Below are positions 10,446 through 21,740 of a DNA stretch of 64,000 nt, piece after piece. The notes beneath the pieces are model-generated. The model saw only the letters and a list, made by a program, of their open reading frames with translations, ran no database searches and had not been told where the DNA came from. A program made the translations under genes and the position numbers. Position 1 is the stretch's first letter; each line of letters opens with the position of its first letter. Source of the stretch: Sciurus carolinensis (Eukaryota > Chordata > Mammalia > Rodentia > Sciuridae); NCBI RefSeq assembly GCF_902686445.1, contig NC_062226.1, forward strand, positions 10,656,501 through 10,720,500, in the 5' to 3' direction.

Positions 10446-11250
10446 TGGTGACTTAATTTAAGATATCTTCAAGTTAAAAAACATTACTTATATTCCAAAC
10501 CAAAACCAAACAGCAAAACTTTTTAATTTTGATGTCATTAAGAGAGTAAATCGAACAGAATTTATTGAAATTCCTTTTTGAAAGGGTTCAAATATTAGAA
10601 TAATAGTAATTATTACATGAAAGATATGAAAACTTGATGAAAAGAAAGCTGTCTGAATTGACCAGTTTTCTTTTTCAGGAAATGTAGGATTAATTCTGAA
10701 TTATTCTCAGAAAAACATACTTTGGGCACATGAATAATTTAAATGATCAACCTGTATATTTTTTCTTCCACTTATGTGTCACAGTTACATTTTAATAAGA
10801 ACTCTGTGATCAATTCTCAGTAACTAGTTTTTATTTAAATTGTCTACTTGTGAGAAGATCCAGATGCCAAGAGAATAAGCTAGTATCAGATTTATTAAAA
10901 CAGCCCATTTCTGGAATATGGTCTATAGATAGTATATATTTAGCCCAGTTTTCTGTCCTCAACAGTAATGATCACTGATACTCAGACTGATGGAATTGGC
11001 TTCTTGAACATCAAAGGAAATTTCCATTAGTTTGTTGGCTTGTACTTATCATGAAAGAAAAAATGATGAAGGTATTTGGGAAAGATTTTCTGTAGACTGA
11101 AGTGAAAAGTAATGTATTTTCATCACAGTCCTCAATGAAGTAGAAAATCAGCTAAGCAAAAATTTATTTTCTTTTTCTACTACATATTTTTGTTAATAGA
11201 AATCTATACCTTCCAAAATAGCACTCCCCCCATATATAATTAGTAAAATC
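10446..11250. other. Unique AT-rich DNA
   Basis: About 800 bp without a recognised repeat, exon or RNA. Confidence 0.45.
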
Positions 11251-11254
11251 TGAC

Positions 11255-11450
11255 AGTATAGTGTCTAGAGTCAGATTGTCTGGGTTCAAATTTGAGCTCT
11301 CTCACTTAGTACATATCCTGTGTGATTTTGGGAAATTACTTAATCTCTTTTAGTTCCCTAAACAGTAAAATGGGAATGATGATGATAATAATATCTCAAT
11401 AGTGTTGTGAGAATTAAATGAGAAAAAAATATTTAAAAATAATCACAGGA
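11255..11450 (+). mobile_element. MIR SINE
   Basis: GAGTCAGATTGTCTGGGTTC, GGGAAATTACTTAATCTC, then GTAAAATGGGAATGATGATG and GTTGTGAGAATTAAATGAG give the full MIR order. Confidence 0.9.
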
Positions 11451-11507
11451 CATGTCACAATAACTCTTGTCTTTTAAAGAAAAAAGAGTTGCATTTAGTT
11501 GTTGTTT

Positions 11508-11862
11508 TCTTTTTTTTTTTTTTTTTAAGGTACTGAGGACTGAACCCAGGCCCTTGCACATCCTAGGCAAGCACTTACCACTGAACGACAACCCCAACCC
11601 TTTTTTATTTTATTTTGAGACAGGGTCTCAGTAAGTTGCCAGACTAGCCTTCAGTTTATTTATTTATAAAAAAATTTTTTAGGTGTCGATAGACCTTTAT
11701 TTTATTCATTTATTTATATGTGGTGCTGAGAATTGAACCCAGTGCCTTGCACATGCTAGGCAAGCGCTGTACCCCTGAGCTACAATCCCAGCCCTGGCCT
11801 TCATTTATAATCCTGCCTTGGTCTCCTGAGTACCTGGGATTACAAGTTGAGCTCAACTTGTT
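11508..11862 (-). mobile_element. MEN-type SINE split by an ID insertion
   Basis: The T-run and ID half run from 11508 (GGTACTGAGGACTGAACCC), and the B1 half starts with GAGACAGGGTCTCAGTAAG. It is interrupted at about 11655 and resumes at about 11798 with ATCCTGCCTTGGTCTCCTG and CTGGGATTACAAG. The second nested ID-in-MEN case in this window. Confidence 0.88.
11655..11796 (-). mobile_element. ID SINE with tail, inside a MEN SINE
   Basis: The tail complement (TAGGTGTCGATAGACCTTTA) precedes the body (GTGGTGCTGAGAATTGAACC, GAGCTACAATCCCAGCCC). The host words CCTTCAGTTTATTTATA and CCTTCATTTATAA on either side suggest a target-site duplication with small changes. Confidence 0.88.
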
Positions 11863-11864
11863 TT

Positions 11865-12275
11865 GATCCTTCAAACTAGAAACAGAATTCTCAGGATCCC
11901 GAATTGGGGAAGTGCCACCTCCTTTTGTGGTAGACTATCTGATTCTGCACACTTGGTAGAAGTAGGGCATTGGGACTAATCCTAAGGCACTCAAGGCCTA
12001 GGAACTTTGGGAAGCTTTACTAGGTTTTGTTTTTGCCTCCAGCAGCCCCAGAAAGTCCAGTTTAGGCTTTTAAAAAATTTGTAATTCCTGGAGGACCCTG
12101 GAGCACAATGACTAATTTCTCTTGTGTTTGCTCAATGGAGATTGAGTAGACTCAGGTTTTATTGACTTTTTTGGATCTGCTGCAGGATCAAAGCTTGGGT
12201 CTAGATCCACTTTAAGTAGCAAATTGGTGGGCTGATCATGGTTATGTTTTCCCTTTTTATTCTGAAAGATTTTTA
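11865..12275. other. Unique DNA
   Basis: About 400 bp, slightly higher GC than its surroundings. No exon or repeat that I can support. Confidence 0.4.
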
Positions 12276-12402
12276 TTTTATTATTTTTTTTAGTTGTCAA
12301 TGGATCTTTATTTTACTTATTTATATGCGGTGCTGAGAATCGAACCCAGTGCCTCACGCATGCTAGGCAAGTGCTCTACCTGTGAGCCACAACTCCAGCC
12401 CC
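12276..12402 (-). mobile_element. ID SINE with squirrel-type 3' tail
   Basis: The tail complement TAGTTGTCAATGGATCTTTA is followed by the body (GCGGTGCTGAGAATCGAACC, GAGCCACAACTCCAGCCCC). A perfect 14-bp target-site duplication, CTGAAAGATTTTTA, lies at 12262-12275 and 12403-12416. Confidence 0.96.
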
Positions 12403-12599
12403 CTGAAAGATTTTTAAAAATGTTACCCTTCTCCATTTAAGTTTTCATTACAAACTTACTGTTTGATAGATGCTGGAGATTGGGGAGGATATCCTAGCAG
12501 AAGGAAAAGCCATTTGCAAAGCCATGGAGGAATATTGATTTTGGTTTTTATTAATAAATATACTTTGAGTCAGGTTCTGATGAACTTGAAGTTGTGACC

Positions 12600-12740
12600 T
12601 TGCTCCTTAACAATGTCAGCTCTACTAGGGCAGAGAGCTTGATTTGATTCACTGATGTGTTCCTAGCACCTAGAACAGTGACTGGTACATAGTAGACACT
12701 TGGTACATGTTTGTTGGATTAATGAATGAATTGGCATCAT
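12600..12740 (+). mobile_element. L2 3' end
   Basis: CTACTAGGGCAGAGAGCTTG, then CCTAGCACCTAGAACAGTGA and TTGTTGGATTAATGAATGAA match the LINE-2 3' terminus in sense order. Confidence 0.85.
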
Positions 12741-13220
12741 GCCACCTTAATGCAAAGAACCTTGATGTTTTGATTATTCTTTGCAGTTTTGCTGTTGATA
12801 AATATCTCATTTCCAGTGGGTTGAATGGCTGTTCGATTTGTGTTATTCTGTTTTTTAATGGAAATCTGTGGGTACATCTAGGGAGAGGGCATTTATGTTA
12901 GAGTCAGGAGTTCTGTTCCCATTTTCTTTCCAGTGATTTTTCTGGAAGATGCTATTCTGCCTTTTTTATGAGCAGATGTGCTCAGGATGAAAGGTTTAAA
13001 GGAAGGCGGGTTCACATTCGTCTCACCAGGCGCGGGATGCCTTTTCCTCTCCATTTAGTAAGTGTCCATCAGACTTCTCAGAGCACAATGAGGCATTTAC
13101 CCCAGGCCTCAGCAGCAGCCCATACTTTCTGCATTTTAGGCTTTTTCTGCCACCCCTGGGAAACTGCCTGGTGGTCTGGCATCATGGGAATTTGTATCAC
13201 TAAAAGCATTTTCCCCACCC
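12741..13220. other. Unassigned DNA
   Basis: About 480 bp. A 107-codon open frame (12968-13291, plus) overlaps it and the following MIR. Its sequence shows no domain and it runs into the repeat, so it is not called a gene. Confidence 0.4.
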
Positions 13221-13224
13221 TCTC

Positions 13225-13445
13225 CTCTAGCCGAAGCAGACTTGAATGTAGTGGGAAGAGACTTGAATTTGAGTTGTGTCTCTGCAGCTAGTAGCCTTCT
13301 GACCTTGGAGAATTATTCATATATATATATATATATATTTTGTTGAATTTTCTCATTTGCAGAGTTTGACAGTACTTATCTTTGAGGGTTGCTGTGAGGA
13401 TTAAATAAAATACTAACTATAAAATAATTAACAGTGCTTAGTTAA
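13225..13445 (+). mobile_element. MIR SINE with internal (AT)n
   Basis: GCAGACTTGAATGTAGTGGG, CTTCTGACCTTGGAGAATTA and GGGTTGCTGTGAGGATTAAA are in MIR order. An (AT)n run at about 13319-13338 has expanded within the core. Confidence 0.8.
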
Positions 13446-16400
13446 ACTGTTTCCTTTCTTTTCCTGTCACATCGAATCATTGCTTCCCACTCCTTCAACC
13501 TCTTGACACAAAAAGACAGCTATATTATTTTTCATAGTATAGAAGACTAGCATCTTTGAAACACTTGGTAAGGCTTTTCTTTTTTTCTTTCTTTTCCTTT
13601 TTTTTTTTTTTTTTTTTTTTGCTGAGACAACATGGAGTTTTGTTAATGTATTTCCAATGACATGGAAAAGGTACTTTTTTGTTTACATTAAAAAAAAAAA
13701 ATACAAACTTAAAGGTTTTCCAGACTGTGAACTTAAAGTCAGGTCTTCTAAGACAGTTCCTATGCCAATATTTAGAAAGAGAGGGAGAGAAAGAAAGAAA
13801 AATGTATGTGTGATGAAAGAGATATTTTAACCTGCTTTTGTAACTTTAGCTTTGCTATGCAATGTGCCAAAAGTTATTTCTCCCTAGGGAGCGCCTCTTT
13901 CAACAGTTTGTGAAGGCAGCATAAATTCTCACTTGGTGCTCAAGGAAGATGGTAATACAATTTAGTACAACCAAAGTTTTTTTTTTTTTTTTTTTTTTTT
14001 TCCTTGTTAGAAACCAAAATGTGATTGCAGTGGCAAAGTTGTCAGCACACTCGAGTTTAACAAGTGTTCCAAGGATTAGTAAAGGAAATGTAGTTTACTC
14101 TGCAGCTTTTATGACAAAGAATTTAAAAGGTTTTGCTTTAAGCCCCACCATGTGTTTCTTCCTTTTCTCCAAAACATACCTCTAAGTTGAAAAGAGAGAT
14201 GAATCTCTTAGGGAGAAACTATTAACTCTGAGGGAGTTTATCATTGTTTGAGAGGAAGCAGAACATTTACATTTGAATCGACTCTGAGTGTAGCTTGTGC
14301 CCTAATCTCGTTCCTCCTAGAAGTTGGTGAGGAGTTTAAGTACTTCCTACTTTGTGTTCTGGTCCTTGTAGTGCCATCTTAATTTTCTTGGGGGATCATA
14401 AATTTTGTAATTCAAAGTAAGCCAACTTCTGGGACATTGTACCTTGGCTGTACGTAGAAATATTTTCTGTAATTGTTGTATTACATTGTCTTGTAAGTAA
14501 AGCCATTGGCCAGAATTGTCTAATTTTCACACAATTTACTATTACATGGAAAATACTATAAAAAGACAAAATATTGCAGAAAGTTTGGAAAGAGAGAGAA
14601 TATAGTTACCTCCATCACAGTTCTGAGTTTCGAATATTCTAAGTTTTGAATATTCTCATTTGACACTGGTGCAGTTGGTGTATAGTTTAAATGAGAAAAA
14701 GCAAGACCTTAATATTTATTATAAAACATTTTCATCAGTTTTTGAGGCTGCACCAGAGTTTTACAGTTTAATCCTATAGCTCCCTATTATTATACATGCA
14801 AATTCAGCTCTTTCTGAAATAAGATAAATGTTACTATTTTTACCTTTGTGGACTTTTGTGACCAAATCTTTTTGGTGATGCTGTATGTGTGTGTGCAGAG
14901 GAAGGTAGTGGGACAGAGGGCTGAGAAGGGTTGTGTCAAAGATAAGCTATATTACAGATGAAAAGTTTTTTTTAGTTCAAAATCTCTAAGAAACATTGTA
15001 GTGAGCCATTTTTTGGAGAACAAAAAAAATGTATTAATTGCTTGTGTTAATTAGTATTTTGCTCTATGATGATTAAAGTACTATTACTTTAAAAAAGTAA
15101 AGTTTTAGATATTCTTATGTTGAAAATGACAGCTTCTATTGCTCATTTACTTTTTTCTATGACTTGAGGAGCATTTCTGCTGATGGAGGATTTAAGTCAT
15201 ATTAGACTAAAGAGAATAGGAGTCATCTACCTAAGGACTTGTTGACAGGGGAATTCTTTGAATTTGTTCTGAAGTTTGCTGGACAGCTGTGGCCTAGACC
15301 TGGGGCTGGAATTTGCTTTTGCAAGCAGCTGTGAAATCCTCACCTTATAAACATAAAATGTTCTTGGTAAAGTTTGTTTCTATGGCTAGGAATTGACATT
15401 CAGACCCACCCCAAAATAGACAGGATGTGAATAATACTTCATGGGTGTCAGATGAAGAAAACTTGTTGGGGCTGTGGTTTAATTAGCCCAATGGCCTTTT
15501 AAATTAAAGAAAAAAAATTTTATTATGTATGAGTAAGTTAGGGCTTGGGGAGGTAACCTACGTTTGTTCCTTAGAGGATGGGACAAGAATTTTGATTTTG
15601 CTAAAAGAGCTTGTATAGTGTGATACTAGCTTGAAAATGCTTTGCTTGGCATTTGCACTGGGTGTATTTGGAGAGGAGAGTTTCCTGGCATTGTGTATTT
15701 AAAAAAAGTGTTTGTAAGTGTGCTTAGAAAATGGCAGCATTTGCCGGTCTTGGTTGTCAATGTCTGCTGCTCCTGACTGTGTTTAACCAAGAAAGGGAAA
15801 CTCAGAGTAGAAAAAGTCTCACTCCCAAGACTTTACAAGAAAACCCCTCTTTGTTGATTTATATATATATATTTTAAAGGAGCTTGACATCTTCATCAAG
15901 TTCACAGTGGGCTTGCTTTGTTTGCTTTCTCTTGAATGCTTGATAAGATTTTTCTTCTATTGTTTTGTGCAGCAAGAACAGATCTTTCCATGGCTGGGGT
16001 GGGTTTTTTGTAAATCCACAATATGGTCATTGTCTGGTGGTGAATAATTGTGGCTGCTTTTTGTACAACCAGAACTAAGGCTTTGGCTGTGAACAGATTC
16101 CTTCTTAGCGTGAAAAGGGACTAATCCATGTAAATACAGCCCCAAAATAAAGCTTTACAGAAAAAGGGGAAGGCCGCTAAGCAGGAGGGCACAGGTCAGC
16201 AATTTAACCTTTAACCTAACAAATAAGAAGCATGAAAGTTCCAGAATTGGTTTACAAAAGAAAGCTCCTGTGATCTGTCAGTTTTTCTTTTCAGGAGAGA
16301 ACTGGGTGAGAGATCTGACTGACAGCTAGTGCCTTTTAACTGCAGATTGAAATTAACAGCCAAATTGAAACTTGAATATTTGAAGGAGAATTTTTCTTAA

Positions 16401-18010
16401 ATAAATGGAGTTGGCAGAATAGACCGTATAGGCATTGGTCAGAGTCTCACATGGGATTTTTACCTTGAAAGCAGGGAGTAGACTTAGGACTGGACTACCT
16501 TTAGGATCTCTTCCAAGTTTAATAAAGAGTATGTGGTCTGACTCTTAACAGTCAAATTAGACATGAACTTTGCAGTTTAAGACCAGATGAAACTCTTTCC
16601 CCTTTTCTAGCATCATCACTGATACCCTTTGTAGACTTTTCATGGCTCCATAAATAAATTGCAGCCTTTACTAAAGATTTAAGAGCTTTTATAATAAATG
16701 TAATTAATATGTTTTCCACAAAAGAGCCATCTTGATATTTCACAATATGTACAACTATTATGACCCAGTGCATTATTAGAAACTCATAAGTGTGGTGCAG
16801 AACTCTGTAAAGCAGAGGATGCAGGTTTGCTTTTATGTATTCCTGTTTGGTTCCACATGCTTAGGCGTTATTAGCAGATACAGTTGAGTAAACTAAAGTA
16901 GCAGAAAGTGAAGTATAAATGTTTATTAGGCAATGCACTGGGGAAATGGGTGATGTGCAAAATTAGGGTTTGCTCTTTTCCTCCATGGACTAGAAGAGTT
17001 AAGAAAATAAGGTTTGTGCTAAGTGGTAAGTTTTACTTTTATGCTGTTGTGCTCATTTACAAACTTTACAAACAGTTTGTATTTATTTAATCACAACAGG
17101 TAATCTTGTTAATGAGTGTTAGTTTTTGCTTAAAGCATAATGCATGTGAAGTCAGCTGTTCTATCTCACTATGGAGAATTCTGTAACTGATAAAAACTTT
17201 AATTACAGTGAGTCATTCAGATTAAAAAGAAACAATGAACTAATGACTTTAAAGTAGGCTCCCTGTAGATTAATAAGAATAGTAATTATACCTTAACTCC
17301 ATTGTGGAAACAAAGTCCCAGGGAGGATACTGATTTAGTTTTTTACTTGTCCTTACAGTATTTTATGGGTTGTTTAAAATTTATTCTGAGGGCTTATTGG
17401 ACTACCTCAGTTTCTCCAAAGCCTACAGAGATCAGAGACAACATAGAGCTGCATATTAAAATGAGCATAAAGTTAAGGGGCCATTCTGACAGCTCAGGTG
17501 TGTACTTTCTCTTTCTTTTCTGGCTACCATAGCCTCCTATCTGGTCTTTTTTCTTTCCTTCACAACCATATTTAATGTTGTCATTTGAGATAGCTTTTAA
17601 AAAGACAGTGGAGACCACAGTATTCCCCTCCCTAGGACTTTACATTGTCCAATATTGCCCCAAGATGAAATCAAGTTCATCTGCAGGAAGAATGAGGTCT
17701 TCCATGATCCATCTCCTACCTGTCCAGCTTCATCTTAGCCACCTGCCCTCCTCCTAAATATGCATTTTCCAACATGTTCCAAAAAAATTTCATGCATGTT
17801 TTCTATTTCCATATCATATTTGAAAAATATAAAAAGTTAATATCTTTAACATGGGGAATGTAATGATGATGCTTTGAAAATTGCTAACATTTGTATATCT
17901 TTGTACTTTGTGAGAAGATGTGTTCTGTGTTCTTTTATTTACTGTTCACAGCAAAAATATACAGAATGGGCAATATTTTTTGAGATGCTGTCAATAAACA
18001 TTTGAATGGA
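13446..18010. other. Repeat-poor block, possible conserved non-coding DNA
   Basis: About 4.5 kb with no ID, MEN or L1 that I can see, unlike the rest of the window. It contains only T-runs (13598-13620, 13978-14000), an (AT)n stretch near 15861 and a weak L2-like segment at about 17640-17770 (GAATGAGGTCTTCCATGATC). Open frames are short and AT-rich. No exon can be supported. Confidence 0.4.
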
Positions 18011-18019
18011 TAGATGAAT

Positions 18020-18260
18020 AAATGAATGAGTGAACTGTGGAGTCAGGAAACTGAATATTTGCTCTGAATCTTACTTACTAACCATGTAATTTTGGATAAG
18101 TAATTTACCTCCCTGAACCTATTTGCTAATCCATAAAATTAAGTCTATACCTGTCTTGCTTGTCACACTAGATGGTGTGAGGACTGAATGAAATAATGTA
18201 TAGAAAACAAATGCTTCTCAAACTATAAACACTATGCAAATATTACTGCTAAGACTCAAT
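18020..18260 (+). mobile_element. MIR SINE
   Basis: GGAGTCAGGAAACTGAATAT, ACCATGTAATTTTGGATAAG, then GGTGTGAGGACTGAATGAAA and AAACACTATGCAAATATTAC follow MIR order. Confidence 0.8.
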
Positions 18261-18507
18261 TTATTACAGGTCCTATAAGTGAAGAGAAAGCTGTCATAGA
18301 TATATATTTGTGTTTTAATAACAAACAGAACATCAGAACGGTTTCATTTATGTAATTTAAAGCATACACCTCTTTTGATATAACATAGAAAATAACATAC
18401 CCTTTGTTTTCTTTCATGTAGAAAATGTCAGGTTATACTGTTAGTAAATGTTAGCAGAGGAACACATCCTACATGTTACATGGATATTCAAATGCAGTGT
18501 TTAAATG

Positions 18508-18677
18508 CTCCACTACGATCCCAGTGACTTGGGACCCTGAGACAGGAGGATCGCAAGTTCAAAACCAACCTCAGCAACTTAGTGAGACCCTATTATCTCA
18601 AAATAAAAAGAGCTGGGGATGTGACTCAATGTTTAAGCATCTCTGGGTTCAGTCCCTGGGACCAAAAAAAAAAAAAA
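18508..18677 (+). mobile_element. MEN-type SINE, 5' truncated
   Basis: It starts inside the B1 half (ACGATCCCAGTGACTTGGG). The ID half follows (GAGCTGGGGATGTGACTCAA, GGGTTCAGTCCCTGGGACC) and an A-tail. Confidence 0.9.
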
Positions 18678-19230
18678 GTTCTGCTACAATGTATATTCTC
18701 CTTGGGTAACTCTCTAGAACCTTAGGACCATATTTGCCTCCCAGCTGTGTAAGCTACAGGTGACTTTGTGGTATGCTATTGTTTTTGTGTGTATTTTTAT
18801 ATGCTATTATTATCCCTAATGTTTTTTCCTTCTTTTATTTTCCTTTTGTTCTTCCTTCCTTGATGTGTATTTTTTAAATTCTTTTGTTTGTAGTTTTGAA
18901 AGTGATCTCAAGTTGTTTATGGGATATGGTGGAGTATAAACTCTTAGTGTGATCTTAGTTGTCTGTTGTTGTCTATCACTTACACATTGACAGTTGCTCA
19001 GCCTACATCTTTGACCTAGACTCTAATTGTTAGACCTGGATCCTTCGCTCTGCCGGTAGCTGATCCTGTATGCCCCACAGGCACCTCAAATTGAATTACA
19101 CACATGCACACACACAAACTCCCTCCCCTACCCCATACTGGTCTCCCAAAAAAGAAAAAAATTCTGAACAGCCAATCCTAAACCATTGCTTGCTTGTGTC
19201 AAAAACCTGAAAGTCATCCTAGACTTTCAC
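18678..19230. other. Unassigned DNA, weak L2-like segment
   Basis: 18960-19230 has the look of an old LINE-2 internal segment (CCTGAAAGTCATCCTAGACT) but is too diverged for a firm call. The rest is unique. Confidence 0.35.
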
Positions 19231-19239
19231 CCTATGTCT

Positions 19240-20460
19240 AATTAAGCCTGAATATTTTTTCATGTTTTTAGCAAGCTTTAAAAACATTTAAATATCTCAT
19301 AGAAAAGTTAATTATGCTACAAAGAACTGTCCCCCACCCCACTCCATTTGAGAATAAATTCTTAACCTGACCCTCAAATATATGGGTGAGTTTCTATGGC
19401 AAACAAGATATTCTCCTGCATAACCATGATGCAATCATCAGAATGAGGACATACTGCCATCTACTTCTCAGAGCTTTGCCAGTTGTTCCAGCAACATTCT
19501 TTAAGCGAGTTCAAAATTTCAAATTGCATTTAATTTTATGTCTCTTCAGTCTCCCTCAGTCAGTGGCAGTTCTCAGTCTTCCCTTAACTTTCATGACTTT
19601 GACTTTGACCTTTGACCTTTCATGATGTTTCCTTATCATTAGATTTAAGGTAAGCATCTTTGGCAGGAATATCACAGAAGTGGTACTTTCAGAAGTGTGC
19701 TTCAGTTTTCTGAACTTCACTTTCTTCTTATTATATCAGATAATGCACAATTTCAATCTGTCCCATTAATTCTATGATCACTTTGTTAAGGCAGTGTGTG
19801 CCCATGCTTTCTGTGGAAAAGTTATTCTTCACTTACCCCTTTGTGATTAATAAGTGTTTTAGGGGGAAAAGTGCTTGAAATTATGTAAATGCTCAATTCC
19901 TCATTAAACTTTCATTTTATTTATTTGATTTTGGACTCATTTTCTTTTTAAATAAAGACAGTTATGGAATTGTTCAAATTACTATTTGAATAAATTGTAG
20001 TATTCAGTTTGTTCCATCTTTGATCAGTAGGAGCCAGTTTGAAGGGACTCTTGTGTTCTTTTCATCTGTCCTCATCATTCTTTAGATACTTCTTTGCTTT
20101 CTGGCACAAGATGTTCTGTTTCTCTTTTCCTTAGCCCCGAAATCTGCCATTTCTCCAAGGAGCCCTGATTCCTTTTAATGTAGAATACAGTTTAAAGACC
20201 CAAATCTGGATGTTTTATGTGCTTATTTCTATTGTGGTGTTTCTGCTCCTAGGCCTTTTCAGTGGACAGAACCAGAGAGCATATGTTGTATATGTGGACC
20301 TACATATATTTACATCTCTCTTTCTGTTTGTGGAAAAGCATGAGTTCACATCTAATTTCAACCAATACTACAAGATTCATTCTAGTTTTTTTCCCTTTGA
20401 ATATTTGTTACTTTCTTTTCCAGCAGCAATAATCCTGAATCCCACTATCCTTAACAGTTA
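19240..20460. mobile_element. Ancient L1 3' region (L1M-type)
   Basis: Segments such as AATATCACAGAAGTGGTACT, TTGCTTTCTGGCACAAGATG, TGCCATTTCTCCAAGGAGCC and CCTTTTCAGTGGACAGAACC follow the order of an old mammalian L1 3'UTR, recognised by memory of that family. A 143-codon open frame at 20210-20641 runs through it and into the tandem array below. It shows no protein signature and I treat it as chance. Orientation is not certain. Confidence 0.55.
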
Positions 20461-20499
20461 TTATTTGATTAATTCCTTCCCCATGAATGGCCTCCATAC

Positions 20500-21065
20500 C
20501 CTTAGTGGGCTCTGTTACTCTACACTACTCTGCCCTTCCTACCAGGATGCCTTATCCAACTTGGGTTTTGTCAAACCATGCTATGCTTGTCCTTCAGTGT
20601 TCCTACCTTTTTCACCTTGGGTTTTGATACCCTGTGCATGACTGACACCCTCTTCTAAATTGTTCCCCACCTCATCCTGCTCGGGGTCTGACTCTATTAG
20701 GTGACTCCTGCATAAAGAGCCCCCTTACCTTGCTCCAGGGCTCTGACATCTCACACCAGGTTGTCTGTTAATGTGCATACTCTTCTCAAACTGTTTTGAC
20801 TCTGACACCCCATCTAGGCAGCTACCCCTCATGAATGGATGTCCACTTCTCCCTTCTGGGGCTTTGATTCCCCCCACTAGCTCACTGTCCTGTGAGGGTA
20901 CTTTTGTCACTTTCAGGTTCTGTTGCTCTATGCTAGATTGCCCCTAACAGCATGGACATCCTCCTTACACTCTGACTCCCCACGTTGCCAAGCCTTCCCA
21001 TGTAAATGCTGTCCTTACCCGACTCTGGAACACTGACTATTTCTCACCGAGTGTAGATGTGTGTC
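20500..21065. repeat. Degenerate ~57-bp tandem array, about 10 units
   Basis: A motif of the form GGG-CTCTGAC/TT-NNCC recurs at about 20507, 20563, 20619, 20684, 20738, 20793, 20858, 20915, 20968 and 21024. The spacings are 56, 56, 65, 54, 55, 65, 57, 53 and about 56 bp. Between the motifs, units share a CATG-GATG-like word and a CCTNACC-like word. Units are strongly diverged, so the array is old. It directly follows the ancient L1 3'UTR and probably belongs to it. Confidence 0.7.
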
Positions 21066-21159
21066 TTGATTTCAGGATTAAGTTGTCAGGAAGAGGTAGG
21101 GAAGTCTAATTTCTTTATTTCTTTCCTATGTTTGTTTTCTTTTGACATTAAACTCCATT

Positions 21160-21740
21160 GCCTTTGCCTTAGTTCTGACTCTTCTAATTCTTCCTTGAAT
21201 AACTGCTACTTCATTGGCTTCCTTGGCTAGAGCCATTTTCTGTCCTGCTGTCAGAATGGTATTTTTGATAAATATCATGTTGTCATTCCAGTCTTCTGCT
21301 TAACCCTGGTGATGCCTGCCATTATCTACAGTGTAGTATTCAACCTTATAGCATGGAACTCAAGGTCCTTCATGATCTGACTGACATCTCCTCTCCCCTG
21401 TCTCCACCCTTTGACTTTGTGCTCCTTCAAAGTCCTTCATTTTCCTTTGCTTTCACATCTTAGTAGCTGGTCTTTCTGCTTTCTATATCATCCTTTTTCT
21501 CCTGCTTATCTCCTCTTTTTTCCTGGTTTACTTCCATTGTCCACCAAGACTAAGATGAGATGCCACTTCTTTTAGAAGGCCTTTTTTAGCCCTTCCATTT
21601 CTCTGTTTACCCTTACCTCCCTCATCCACTGCCTCTCACACACTTGGTTAAATCTTCTTTCCTCCGCTGCATATTTTATTATTACTGTCCTTTTTATTCT
21701 TGAGAGTGGGAACCTTGTTGCTTGAATTCTTCACTAAAGA
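21160..21740 (+). mobile_element. L2 fragment
   Basis: It contains TGTCATTCCAGTCTTCTGCT, CAAGGTCCTTCATGATCTGA and AGATGCCACTTCTTTTAGAA in the order of the LINE-2 3' ORF and UTR. Confidence 0.8.

Noticed and set aside
12968..13291. Exon of a host gene (107-codon frame)
   Set aside because: It runs into a MIR element, shows no domain, and I find no convincing splice sites framing it.
13598..13620. SINE tail at the long T-run
   Set aside because: No ID or B1 body follows the T-run; it is treated as a simple homopolymer.
20210..20641. 143-codon open frame on the plus strand
   Set aside because: It runs through an ancient L1 3'UTR into a degenerate tandem array, has no domain or protein-like pattern, and AT-rich hydrophobic content is expected by chance.
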